A DNA stretch of 64,000 bases from Nosema muscidifuracis. Its lineage: Eukaryota > Microsporidia > Nosematidae. The stretch lies in assembly GCA_028335825.1 (NCBI GenBank), contig JAIOKI010000018.1, positions 62,001 to 126,000 of the forward strand. The letters run 5' to 3'. Of this stretch, positions 9,613-18,627 are shown piece by piece. A program made the position numbers and the translations under genes. Under the pieces are notes generated by a model. That model made no database searches and was not told where the DNA came from. It saw only the letters and a program-made list of their open reading frames with translations. The first letter of the stretch is position 1. Every line of letters starts with the position of its first letter.

Positions 9613-9894
9613 TTATTTACTTACCTCCAATAATATTTTATCTACCACTTCTTTCATAATTTCTATTCCTTCTTGTACTGTCTCAATTATATTATCAGAA
9701 TTCTGTCTCTTCTCATCTTTATATTGTACTACTAAATCTACTTTATTCTCTGAAGGATGTGGTATTGTATATCCACAGAAGTCTATCTCATTCTTTTTAT
9801 AAGTAGATATAATATGTTTTAAAGGGTTTATAAGAGTATGATCTTCATTTTCTATACTTAGAGTTACATCATTAAGTATTTTTATTCTATGCAT
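9613..9894 (-). CDS. RPC19: RNA polymerase I and III subunit RPC19 (AC19)
   Basis: A 93-aa protein with the RPB11/AC19 dimerisation fold. Conserved segments are ENEDHTLINPLKHIIS (15-30) and FCGYTIPHPSENKVDL (39-54); the CGYTIPHPSE signature separates AC19 from RPB11. It pairs with RPC40 in the alpha-like assembly core of Pol I and Pol III. It is a compact version without the N-terminal extension seen in yeast. It is convergent with eS8 across 232 bases of AT-rich repeats, and the HIT gene is upstream on the same strand. Only GG precedes the ATG on the template side, so its start signal is weak. Confidence 0.95.
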   Translation of the reverse strand: MHRIKILNDVTLSIENEDHTLINPLKHIISTYKKNEIDFCGYTIPHPSENKVDLVVQYKDEKRQNSDNIIETVQEGIEIMKEVVDKILLEVSK

Positions 9895-10132
9895 AAAGGA
9901 TAAAAAAAATAAATATTTTTTATAATAATTTATTAATATTATTTTATAAGATAGGTGTTTTATTATAATAATTTATAAGATAACTTATAAATATTATTTT
10001 ATAAGATAATTTATAAATATGTGTTTATGAATATTTCATAATATTTTCTAATAAGTGATTTTTCAATAAATAACATCATTAATTTTTCAATTAACATTTT
10101 TCAATAAATTATTACATTCAATAAATATTTTA

Positions 10133-10516
10133 TTAAAATTTACTATCTTTAACTAATTTACTATACTCCTCTTCATTCATATCAATTCTAGTCCAATTTA
10201 TCTTCAATCTCTCTAAATCATCATTACAAGGTATCAAATGAAAATGTACATGATAAACACTCTGATAATTATCATTATTCTGTAAAACATTATACTTAGT
10301 AAATTTAAAATATTTAACTGCATGAATGATTGTATCAAATATATCAGAAAGATCAGAATTCTGATACTCATGTAAGAATGAGTGATGTACTTTAGGAATG
10401 ATAAGTAGATGACCTTTTGACATAGGAAATTTATCTAGAAGAACTATTGATTTTTCAGATTCATAAAGGATTAATTCTTTCTCATTTTTGTAAATATCAC
10501 AGAATTTACAATACAT
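10133..10516 (-). CDS. HIT-family nucleotide hydrolase
   Basis: A 127-aa histidine-triad protein. It begins MYCKFCDIY, which resembles the CxxC zinc site of many Hint/HIT proteins. It contains FPMSKGHLLIIPKVHH (30-45) and ends its core with the active-site triad HVHFHLIP (89-96). Members hydrolyse nucleoside phosphoramidates or diadenosine polyphosphates with the central His as nucleophile. Whether this is a Hint-type or an Hnt2/Fhit-type enzyme cannot be decided by eye. The start is supported by CCC six bases upstream of the ATG (plus-strand GGG at 10522-10524). Confidence 0.9.
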   Translation of the reverse strand: MYCKFCDIYKNEKELILYESEKSIVLLDKFPMSKGHLLIIPKVHHSFLHEYQNSDLSDIFDTIIHAVKYFKFTKYNVLQNNDNYQSVYHVHFHLIPCNDDLERLKINWTRIDMNEEEYSKLVKDSKF

Positions 10517-10645
10517 TTTAAGGGATTAAAAAAAAGAAGGTTTAATAATCAAAAATATTATAAATAAGTCATTTATTAAATATTTATTTTTTTTGATAAC
10601 TTTGTTTTATAAACATATTTAATGTGATAATTATTTATTTAGTAC

Positions 10646-10888
10646 ATGAAAATGCATTTTATATATCTGGTGATAGGTATAGGAATATACAACTTTATAA
10701 ATTTAATGATAACATTTCCTAAATCTAATAATGTGTCTAATGGTGGAAAATCTAATAATGAGAAGTCTAATGAAGGGACTAATAATGAGACTAATAATGA
10801 GAATAATAATAATGAGACTAATAATGAGAAGTCTAATGAAGATAAGGAAAAGTCAAAAGAAAGATTAGATAAAATTCCTTTTCCTTAG
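10646..10888 (+). CDS. Small one-helix membrane protein with Asn/Glu-rich tail, copy A
   Basis: An 80-aa protein. A hydrophobic helix (FIYLVIGIGIYNFINLMITF, residues 5-24) is followed by a hydrophilic tail of repeated N-E-T-N-N-E-K-S units. A paralogue at 11933-12196 keeps the helix almost unchanged while the tail differs. No CCC signal precedes the ATG, so the start at 10646 (or two codons later) rests on the paralogue. Its last 24 bases overlap the 3' end of the Pam18-like gene on the other strand. Function is not recognised; a signal anchor with a flexible cytosolic or lumenal tail is all that can be said. Confidence 0.65.
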   Translation: MKMHFIYLVIGIGIYNFINLMITFPKSNNVSNGGKSNNEKSNEGTNNETNNENNNNETNNEKSNEDKEKSKERLDKIPFP

Positions 10889-11092
10889 ATATTCATAAGC
10901 TTCATTTATCTTACTAGTAATATAAGAAGATCCTCCTCTATCAGGATGATTGATTTTTATTAAATGTTTATACTTCTCATAAACACTCTCTTTCTTTCTT
11001 ATATCAAAAATATTCATAGCTTCTTTATAATCCATAAATTTATTGAAACCTGTTAGATTGAAGAATGGAAGGGAGAAATATTTAGTAAGCAT
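10865..11092 (-). CDS. PAM18: Pam18/Tim14-like J-domain protein, probably mitosomal
   Basis: A 75-aa J-protein. Residues 19-70 read FMDYKEAMNIFDI, then IKINHPDRGGSSYITSKINE with the HPD triad at 49-51. The HPD-(K/R)-GGS-Y-(A/T)-KINEA pattern is specific to Pam18/Tim14. In mitochondria Pam18 stimulates Hsp70 at the TIM23 import channel, so this would be part of the import motor of the mitosome. The N-terminal membrane helix of canonical Pam18 is absent; only about 18 residues precede the domain. The start is supported by CCC upstream (plus-strand GGG at 11097-11099). It overlaps the tail of the neighbouring membrane-protein gene by 24 bases, tail to tail. Confidence 0.85.
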   Translation of the reverse strand: MLTKYFSLPFFNLTGFNKFMDYKEAMNIFDIRKKESVYEKYKHLIKINHPDRGGSSYITSKINEAYEYLRKRNFI

Positions 11093-11932
11093 AAAAGGGT
11101 ATTAAAAAAGATAATAAAGTAGTTATTTTTTAGTAAGTAAAATAAGTAGTTATTTAAAAAATTATAAAGACTTATAAAAATAATTAAATATATTTAAAAA
11201 ATAATTAAATATCTTTATAAGTAGTTTTGATAGTTTTAATAAAAATTATAAAGAGACTTATAAAAAATTATAAAGACTTATAAAAATAATTAAATATATT
11301 TATAAGTAGTTATCATAGTTATATAAAAAATTATAAAGACTTATAAAAATAATTAAATATATTTTAATTATACTAGGAAAATAAAATATTTAAGAAAAAT
11401 AAAACACTCTTCTTCACATAAAAGTTGGATTATCAAATTATATTAATTAGCTTCTTTTATAATATTAATTTATGATTTTTAACTAGTATTTAAACTTATT
11501 TCTCATTTTTATATTCTAAATATATTGATATTTAATATTTTTATATTTATGTCGAAGATGATTGCCTTTTTAATAAATAAATAATATTTAACTTAAATTA
11601 TCTTACATTTCATATTTAAAGTTTATTATAAAATATTTTTTATGTAGCAAAAATCATTATTTATAAGTTTAATGTATTAATTTCTATTATTATATCATAT
11701 TTATAATAAACAATTAATAATCTATATAATTTGACTTATTAAATTAAAAAATAATAATCTATATAATTTGACTTATTAAATTAAAAAATATTTTTATGTA
11801 TAAAGATGACTTATGTATTAAAAAATAATAATATATTTTAATTTTTAAATTTGACTTATTAAATTAAAAAAATAATAATCTATTTTTATATGTTTTAGAA
11901 TATAATAAAAATGATATTTGTTTATAAAAATT
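11093..11932. repeat. Intergenic region rich in tandem repeats
   Basis: From about 11150 to 11375 there are four diverged copies of a unit containing 'attataaagacttataaaaataattaaatat'. From about 11720 to 11885 there are three copies of 'aataatctatataatttgacttattaaatt'. No gene seen. Confidence 0.6.
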
Positions 11933-12196
11933 ATGAAGATGCAATTTATATATCTAGTGATAGGTATAGGAATATACCACTTTGTAAGATTAATAATAAC
12001 ATTTCCTAAATCTAATGATAAAGAGTCTAATAATGAAAATTTTAATGATAAAGATATTAATAATGTAAATTTAAATGAGTCTAATAATGATAAATCTAAT
12101 AATAAAGAATCTAATGAAGATAAAGAAAATAATAAAGAATCTAATGAAGATAAATCTAACAATAAAGAATCTAATGAAGATAAAGAAAAAACTTGA
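11933..12196 (+). CDS. Small one-helix membrane protein with Asn/Glu/Lys-rich tail, copy B
   Basis: An 87-aa paralogue of the gene at 10646. The N-terminal segment (FIYLVIGIGIYHFVRLIITF) and the DNA coding for it are clearly related to copy A, including the silent positions of 'ggtataggaatata'. The tail is a separate expansion of S-N-N-K-E-S-N-E-D-K units. The start is set at the ATG at 11933, matching copy A. No Pam18 gene follows this copy, so the duplication covers only the membrane protein. Confidence 0.65.
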   Translation: MKMQFIYLVIGIGIYHFVRLIITFPKSNDKESNNENFNDKDINNVNLNESNNDKSNNKESNEDKENNKESNEDKSNNKESNEDKEKT

Positions 12197-12463
12197 ATAC
12201 AGATAAAACACCCTAATTCATTTATCTTAATTCCTATATAGAAGATCTTTCTCTATAAAGATTATTTAATTAAATAAATATCTTTTAAAAATAAAATTGA
12301 TATATTTGACAGGTGATTTAAATATAATATTAAATTAATTTTATATACAATATAATATTAAATTTAATATAATATATAATATAATTTAATAATTAATTAA
12401 TATATAATTAATATATAAATCAATCAATATAACTATTTTAAAATTTATATTATTAAACACTTT

Positions 12464-13459
12464 TTATTCAGCTATATCTACTTCTACTCCTGTTAATATT
12501 TCATCCCCTTGATAAATAATTTCTTCTTGACTACTCAAACACAAATCTACTTTACAAATAGGACAAAATGGTTGTCTTTCACACCACTGCTTAAGACATT
12601 CTAAATGAAATACATGTCCACATTTAAGTTTTTTACTAACTTCCATTTCATCAGTACAAATAGGACATTCTCCTTCATCTTTAATATCAGGTACTCTTTC
12701 AAGTTCTTTACATATCTTAATATACCTCAAATAACTCTTGATTTTTTTAATTAATTTTTCTAAAATACTAACACTAGATCTGAATACATTTAAAGGTACT
12801 TTATACTGGATACTAGTTACTACTATAAATATTATATAAAGAAGTAATAAACTACTTAAGTGTATTATATCAGTATAGAATATTAGAAGAGATTTGTTTG
12901 TATCAGTATCTCTTAATTTAATTAATAAGATACAAATATTTTTTATACTGGATAAAACAACTGTACCAAATTCAAAAGTAAACAAGAATAAGATATTTAT
13001 CTTAGAAAAGAATATAGAACAAAACATTAAAGAAAATATTCCTGTATACATATTACAATACACCATATTCATATTAATATCATGATCCATTCTAATAGTA
13101 CTAACCCAAAGAATACTTTTTGTACAGAGTATTATAAAAAATACTAACATATTTCTGTAATTAATATCCTTATTAAAAACTGTAAGAACTAGTAAAATAT
13201 CAGTAAGGAATAAAAACATCTGATCATTTACTAAAGATCTTTCTTGTATTCTTAATGATCCATAATAGAAATATATTATATATTCAGTGAATGAGTATAT
13301 AAGATAACATATGAAAGATATATGAACTAAATGTAAAAGAGGTATGTTTACAGTTGTAGTGAATATATTGTAGAAAGATAATTTTGATGAAGTATGGTAA
13401 TATGTAAGAGAACAGAGAATAAGGAAATGTATCATGAGAGCATTTGGATACTTAACCAT
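12464..13459 (-). CDS. HRD1: Hrd1-like ER membrane RING ubiquitin ligase
   Basis: A 331-aa protein. The N-terminal 230 residues are highly hydrophobic and hold about six membrane helices, with the family-like segment GSLRIQERSLVNDQ between helices. A RING-H2 domain lies at about 265-302: C-P-I-C, then C-G-H-x2-H-x2-C, then C-P-I-C. Hrd1 retrotranslocates and ubiquitinates misfolded ER proteins (ERAD). The ATG at 13459 is preferred over one 13 codons upstream because CCCCCC (plus-strand G run 13460-13465) touches it. The long cytosolic tail of animal and yeast Hrd1 is reduced to about 30 residues. Confidence 0.9.
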   Translation of the reverse strand: MVKYPNALMIHFLILCSLTYYHTSSKLSFYNIFTTTVNIPLLHLVHISFICYLIYSFTEYIIYFYYGSLRIQERSLVNDQMFLFLTDILLVLTVFNKDINYRNMLVFFIILCTKSILWVSTIRMDHDINMNMVYCNMYTGIFSLMFCSIFFSKINILFLFTFEFGTVVLSSIKNICILLIKLRDTDTNKSLLIFYTDIIHLSSLLLLYIIFIVVTSIQYKVPLNVFRSSVSILEKLIKKIKSYLRYIKICKELERVPDIKDEGECPICTDEMEVSKKLKCGHVFHLECLKQWCERQPFCPICKVDLCLSSQEEIIYQGDEILTGVEVDIAE

Positions 13460-13465
13460 GGGGGG
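13460..13465 (-). promoter_or_regulatory. CCC-type start signal of the Hrd1 gene
   Basis: Six C residues on the coding strand directly precede the ATG. This selects the start that gives a conventional Hrd1 N-terminus, rather than the in-frame ATG at 13498. Confidence 0.7.
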
Positions 13466-13790
13466 TAAACAAGAAAAAAAAATATATTTTATTTCCATGT
13501 AGTGGAAATAATGAATTTATAATTTTTATTATATTTCTATATAGTTGATATTATTATATAGTGGATATTATTATATAGTTGATATCTCTATATAATTGAT
13601 ATTATAATTTATATCTATGTAGTAAATATTATAATATTTAACAAAAATATTACTATTCTTTATAAGTAAATTTTATACTTTTTACTATATTTTACTATTA
13701 TTACTATATTTTATTATATTTTACTATAATTTCAAGATGGTGGACATTATAAAATTATACCTTTTTATTTTTCACCCCTTATTTTCTAAT
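13466..13790. repeat. Divergent promoter region with short repeats
   Basis: This region separates two divergent genes. Between about 13535 and 13625 it carries repeats of 'atatagttgatattattat'. CCCC at 13775-13778 lies 12 bases before the ATG at 13791 and selects that start over an in-frame ATG at 13737. Confidence 0.55.
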
Positions 13791-14342
13791 ATGAAATTAA
13801 TTATAACAGATGATTACACTAACAAGATTCTTCTCACTTCTACTACTCGAATAGAAGAAGATAAAAAATACATACTAAATAATATAGACATAAGGATAAT
13901 AGAATATTTCTATTTAGAAGATAAAGATTTATATATAAGTAACATTAATACTGAATATTTATACACAAAGATAAATAAATTCAAGTATATTAATGTAGAG
14001 AAAGAATATTCTAATAAAGATAATTTATATAAGAAATATGAAGATTTAGAAAAATCTATATCTAAGAAAAAAAATGTATCAGAGAGAGGAATAGAGATAT
14101 CTTTTATGAGTGATGTATATAAATCTGTATATACTTCTTTAATTAAACCTGAAATGTATTTTAGTAAAGATAATGTTTATACAAGAATAATTAAGTATGT
14201 AAATAAAATGGGAAGTGTAACTTATGATGAGATAATTAAAAATGTTAAGATGGATAAAAAATCTTTAAATTCTTTAGTATATAGTGAAGTACTAGTAAGG
14301 AAGAAGGATAAATATGAGATAAATGAAATACACCTTATATAA
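13791..14342 (+). CDS. Hypothetical protein with a possible C-terminal winged helix
   Basis: A 183-aa protein starting MKLIITDDYTNKILLTS. The N-terminal 65 residues look like short beta strands and the middle is lysine-rich and helical. The last 55 residues (TRIIKYVNKMGSVTYDEIIK, then MDKKSLNSLVYSEVLVRKKDKYEI) have the spacing of a winged-helix domain: two helices, a recognition helix and a beta wing. A subunit of a transcription or sorting complex would fit, but I cannot name it. The start is chosen because CCCC lies 12 bases upstream. Confidence 0.7.
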   Translation: MKLIITDDYTNKILLTSTTRIEEDKKYILNNIDIRIIEYFYLEDKDLYISNINTEYLYTKINKFKYINVEKEYSNKDNLYKKYEDLEKSISKKKNVSERGIEISFMSDVYKSVYTSLIKPEMYFSKDNVYTRIIKYVNKMGSVTYDEIIKNVKMDKKSLNSLVYSEVLVRKKDKYEINEIHLI

Positions 14343-14550
14343 AGAAGAAGGATATATTAAAAAATGAATTTCTATATAAAATTTAATTATTTACATTTTA
14401 TTGATATAAAATATTTCTCATTTATGTATTTCCCTTATAAAAAATATTTCTATTTATGTTAGTTCTCTTATAAAAAATATTTCTTATTTATGTATTTTCC
14501 TAATAAAAAATATTTCTTATTATGTATTTCTCTTATTGATGAAATATTTC

Positions 14551-15482
14551 TTATTTATGTATTTCTCTTATATGATACAATAATAAAACTCTTGTATCAA
14601 ACACTTCCTTACATTTAGAACAAGTTCTAAATACTACATGATCTAATTTATAAGAAGATTTTTTAATTTCTTTATCTTTTTTTATTGTTTCATTTTTTCT
14701 ATCTTTTCATCTTTTATTTCTATTTTTAGTTTTTCATTTTCTTTTATGCTTATTTTATTAATCTGATTTTTTAAATATTCAAAAGGGTTTTCATCTTTTA
14801 TATTTGATAGATGTTTTTTACTCTTATAATGATCTAATAAAGTATTTGTACTTTTAAAAGATTTATTACATTCAGTACAATTATAAATGGGAGATTTATC
14901 TTTCTTATTTTCTATATTATCTTTTATATAATTAATACCATTGTTATCTTTTATATTATCATTATTATTATCAACTATATTATTATTAATACCATTATTA
15001 TCAACTATATTAGTATTAATACCATTATTATCTTTCTTATCAACTATTCCATTATTCATACCATTTTTATCTTTTATATTATTAAATCTATCATCATTTT
15101 TCCTTAAATAATTTACAATCCTATCTAAATGATAATAAAAATATTTCCTATCTGTTTCATTCCTCCACTGATATTTAATATTCAATCTACTTAACATCCT
15201 ATATGATATTTTATATTCATTACTACTTAATAAAGGTATATTACATTTACCAAACATATTAATTTTTTCTATTATATCATCCCTGTATTTTATTAAATTA
15301 TCAGTGTATAATTCTAAAGGAGGAGGGGATGTTTTTATAAGAGAATAAGCAGTATTATATTCTGAAAATGAGTTTTTTTTCATAAGTCTTAGATAACTTA
15401 ATTTAATATCTCTAAGGGAATGTAAAGGAGATACTTCTAGTATTTCATATGGTGATTTAATTTTTGATGTTTTGTTTCCCAT
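14551..15482 (-). CDS. JJJ1: Jjj1/DNAJC21-like protein with an apparent frameshift before its last zinc finger
   Basis: The main frame (14682-15482, 266 aa) starts with a J-like domain (SPYEILEVSPLHSLRDIKLS) that has no HPD triad. YQWRNETDRKYFYYHLDRI near 104-122 resembles the conserved middle of Jjj1/DNAJC21. An Asn/Asp-rich repeat follows, then a C2H2 finger (C202, C205, H218, H224). In the next frame, 14551-14680 encodes a second finger (CSKCKEVFDTRVLLLYHIRE, ending H-K). Jjj1 has two such fingers, so the reading frame is probably broken once, near an A-run at 14684-14695. Jjj1 acts in cytoplasmic 60S ribosome maturation. CCC precedes the ATG (plus-strand GGG at 15488-15490). Confidence 0.65.
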
Positions 15483-15791
15483 TTGAAGGGTGTTTATATT
15501 AGAATTGATATAAGAAATTTATATAAAAGTACATTCTTTTTATAATAAGAAGTTTAAAAAGTACATTTTTGTTTTGAAAGTTTAAAAGTTTAAATTTATA
15601 TTTTAAAAGTACATTCTTGTTATAATAAAAAGTTTCAAACTTTAAATTACATTATTGTTATAATAAGAAATTTATAAAAGTACATTCTTATTATAAAATA
15701 TAATCTTGTTATTATAAAACATAATCTTGTTATTATAAAAATATAATCTTGTTATAATAAAAAGTTTCAAATTTTAATTTTTTCTCTACCC
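15483..15791. repeat. Divergent promoter region with 'acattcttgttataataaaaag' repeats
   Basis: Five or six imperfect copies of a unit of about 35 bases containing 'agtacattcttgttataataa' fill this gap between two divergently transcribed genes. CCC at 15789-15791 touches the RPB5 ATG. Confidence 0.6.
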
Positions 15792-16403
15792 ATGTCAGAA
15801 AAGATTCGTAAATTTTGGTTATGTAGAAATACTATAATAGAAATGATTCAAGATCGTGGATATCAAACAGACCAAAGACCTTTACAATACTCAGATTTTA
15901 TTATCCAATATCCTAATTGTGATAAAGATGTTAGTATATTAAAATTCGTATGTCATAATAAAGAAACACCTGTAGGAATACATTTTATGGATGATGAGAA
16001 GATAGGAAAATCCAGTATAGAAAAAGTATTAGAAACATACAAATCTATAAATATATCACACATTATTATAATAGTAACTCAGAAGATGAGTTCAGCAGGT
16101 ATGACAGTTATAAATGCAAGTACAATGAAAATAGAAGTATTTAGAGATGAAGAAATACAATTTAATATAACTAAACATACTTTAGTACCCCCACATAGAA
16201 TTTTATCAGAAGTTGAGAAAGATAATGTTCTTAATAAGATGAAGATATCTACTGAACAAATGCCTAAAATTCTTAAGAAGGATCCTGTTTGTAGATATTT
16301 AGGAGCAGAATGTGGGAATGTAATTGAAATAACTAGAAGGAGTAGAACAGCAGGAACTTCTTTATATTATAAAGTTGTAGAAGATAAGATAATGAAGATT
16401 TAA
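15792..16403 (+). CDS. RPB5: RNA polymerase subunit RPB5 (RPABC1), shared by Pol I, II and III
   Basis: A 203-aa protein of normal family length. The N-terminal jaw domain starts RKFWLCRNTIIEMIQDRGY (6-24). The C-terminal assembly domain contains FNITKHTLVPPHRILSE and ends with DPVCRYLGAECGNVIEITRR and a YYKVV strand, all close to the eukaryotic/archaeal consensus (H-LVP-H--L, D-V-RY-G---G-V--I-R-S). It is a common subunit of the three nuclear RNA polymerases. CCC directly precedes the ATG. Confidence 0.97.
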   Translation: MSEKIRKFWLCRNTIIEMIQDRGYQTDQRPLQYSDFIIQYPNCDKDVSILKFVCHNKETPVGIHFMDDEKIGKSSIEKVLETYKSINISHIIIIVTQKMSSAGMTVINASTMKIEVFRDEEIQFNITKHTLVPPHRILSEVEKDNVLNKMKISTEQMPKILKKDPVCRYLGAECGNVIEITRRSRTAGTSLYYKVVEDKIMKI

Positions 16404-17063
16404 TTAAAAATATTTATATGATATATTTTTTATGATATATTTATATGATATATTTATAATATTATTTATGATATATTATCTATTATATATTTCTTATAAT
16501 ATTATTTATGACATAGTATTTATAATATATTTCTTATAATATATTATCTATTATATTCTTCTTATAATATCCTTCTTAAGATATTCTTCTTATGATATAC
16601 TTCTTATAAAATACTTATAAAGAGATTTAACTAGATGATTTAAAAATATGTACAAATAGATAAATATTTATTTATCTCATACTTAAGATGAAATCTTTGA
16701 AAAATAATAATGTAATAACCTTTTATTAATGAACTATATAAGTTATTAATAAATACTAAATTAAAGTAAAAGAGTTAAAAATATTGTTCTTATTATAATA
16801 TTTTTAATTTTAAACATAATTTATTATGAGTAACATAATATTATAATAAGAACAAATGAATAACAAAAATATTATATTCATACAATTTGAATAACATAAA
16901 TTATTGTACCTATACAAAATGAATAACAAAATATTATATCTATAAAAAAAGATTAACATAAAATTATAATAATATTTTTCTCAATTAATTTATTAAAGAT
17001 TAATATTTTAAAATATTATGCATAAATATTAAGTATAAATATAAAAAATTATGCATAAAAAAT
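16404..17063. repeat. Intergenic region with 'tatgatatattta' and 'gaataacataaattatt' repeats
   Basis: The first 220 bases are imperfect copies of 'ttataatattatttatgatatat'. From about 16855 to 16960 there are three copies of a unit like 'aaatattatattcatacaatttgaataac'. No gene and no CCC signal were seen before the HOP1 start. Confidence 0.5.
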
Positions 17064-18338
17064 ATGCAATCCCAACTTCATCTTCAAACATTAGTATCCA
17101 CTACATTTAGTTGTATAACATATCTTCGGAATATATTTTCAGAAGAATGTTATGAAACAATTTATATCCAAAATATACCACTAAAACGTATAAAAAAAAA
17201 TGAAAAGACTTCTTTATTACTTTCATTATTAGAAAGAGGTATATATGAAACCATAATGTTAAAATATTTAAGAAGTTTTACTGTAGGAATATATACCAAT
17301 ATAGATACTCCTAATACTCTTGTAGAGTCTTATACATTTGATATTCGGTATACACAACAGGATGATAAAAGTTTTATACAAAATATTAAGAAATTCTGTT
17401 TAGTGTTACAGAAATTGAACCCTCTTCCTGTAAAAAAATATTTAACAGTTAAGTTGATTTATACTTCTGATACTCCTGATGAGTACCAGCCTTATGGATT
17501 TAAAGATGGAAATGGAATTATTTATGAGTATAATGGAACTAACAATATTAAGTTTGATTTCGAAAGAAGTAGTGGTGTAGTGCCATCCAGTATACAAATA
17601 GAAAAGAAATTAATTAAAGATAGAGTTAATGAAAATAAAGTAAATGAAGATAAAGTAAATGAAAATATTGATGTTAAAAAAGATATTACAGCCAATGATG
17701 TTATTAAAGTTGATGATGTTTATAATGAAAATATTGATGTCAAAGATAATATTAAAGAAAATATTGAAGTCAAAGAAGATAAAGTCAAAGATAATATTAA
17801 AGAAAATATTGAAATCAAAGAAGATAAAGCCAAAGATAATATTAAAGAAAATATCACAGCCAATATAAATGAAAATAAAATTGACTCAATAAGATGTACT
17901 TGTTTGATTAATGCTAATCATTTTGATATGATTTACTGTGATACTTGTACTAATTGGTTACATACAGTATGCTGTGGATATTTTAGTAATAATGATAAAA
18001 GAATTCCTAAGTCAGAATATAAATGTGCATTCTGTTATGGAGAGATGAACCAGAACTTATCAGAGATTTCTCTTATAAGAAGATTACTATCAGTATTATA
18101 TAATGAAGAGTATAAGAGTAAAGAATCTTTAGCTAAAAGAATGGGGTTAAAATACGATAAACTTAACAAATTATTTAATAGAATAGCCAGTGAAGGATTT
18201 ATTAAAATACACAGTAAGAAGAGGTTTATTAAATTTAGTGTTATAAAAGATGAATATACTAAATCTAAACTTAAAAAATATTTTAGAGTAGGGAAGAGCT
18301 CAGTGCCAATAGAAGATATAAAAAGTAAATTAAATTAA
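17064..18338 (+). CDS. HOP1: Meiotic chromosome-axis protein Hop1 (HORMA, PHD, winged helix)
   Basis: A 424-aa protein. Residues 1-160 form a HORMA domain: FSCITYLRNIFSEECY, then LLLSLLERGIYETIMLKYLR, and the C-terminal YQPYGF with the closing strand. A low-complexity linker (186-268) is built of D-N-I-K-E-N-I-E-x-K-E-D-K units. A PHD-type zinc finger (278-324: C-x-C, C-x2-C, WLH, C-x2-C) and a winged-helix segment (332-395) follow. HORMA-PHD-wHTH is the chromatin-binding architecture of yeast-type Hop1, which recruits Mek1 and promotes interhomologue recombination. Its presence argues for a working meiotic programme. No CCC signal precedes the ATG; the start rests on the HORMA N-terminus. 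Confidence 0.88.
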   Translation: MQSQLHLQTLVSTTFSCITYLRNIFSEECYETIYIQNIPLKRIKKNEKTSLLLSLLERGIYETIMLKYLRSFTVGIYTNIDTPNTLVESYTFDIRYTQQDDKSFIQNIKKFCLVLQKLNPLPVKKYLTVKLIYTSDTPDEYQPYGFKDGNGIIYEYNGTNNIKFDFERSSGVVPSSIQIEKKLIKDRVNENKVNEDKVNENIDVKKDITANDVIKVDDVYNENIDVKDNIKENIEVKEDKVKDNIKENIEIKEDKAKDNIKENITANINENKIDSIRCTCLINANHFDMIYCDTCTNWLHTVCCGYFSNNDKRIPKSEYKCAFCYGEMNQNLSEISLIRRLLSVLYNEEYKSKESLAKRMGLKYDKLNKLFNRIASEGFIKIHSKKRFIKFSVIKDEYTKSKLKKYFRVGKSSVPIEDIKSKLN

Positions 18339-18627
18339 ACACTTACGGTAATAATTTTTTATACTGACAAATCTCATTTGTTTAAAAAAATTTATTATTT
18401 ATCGATAACACAAAATAAAAATGTTTTGGAATATTAATAGATTCTTATAAAAAATTCACTAAGCTTATAATTTTTTTTAGACTTTTTTATCAATAAACCT
18501 TAGTTTAAAAATTCTTCCTGTTTTTCATATTCAAGCTTTAAGGTATCATTTTAAACATTCTGTATTTTTACACAGGTTTCGAAAATATTTTTATAAAAAT
18601 TAAATCAATAAATTTAATAAACATTAT

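Noticed and set aside
13460-13498. Upstream in-frame ATG of the Hrd1-like gene (13 extra residues)
   Set aside because: The CCCCCC run directly before the inner ATG and the family's usual N-terminus favour 13459.
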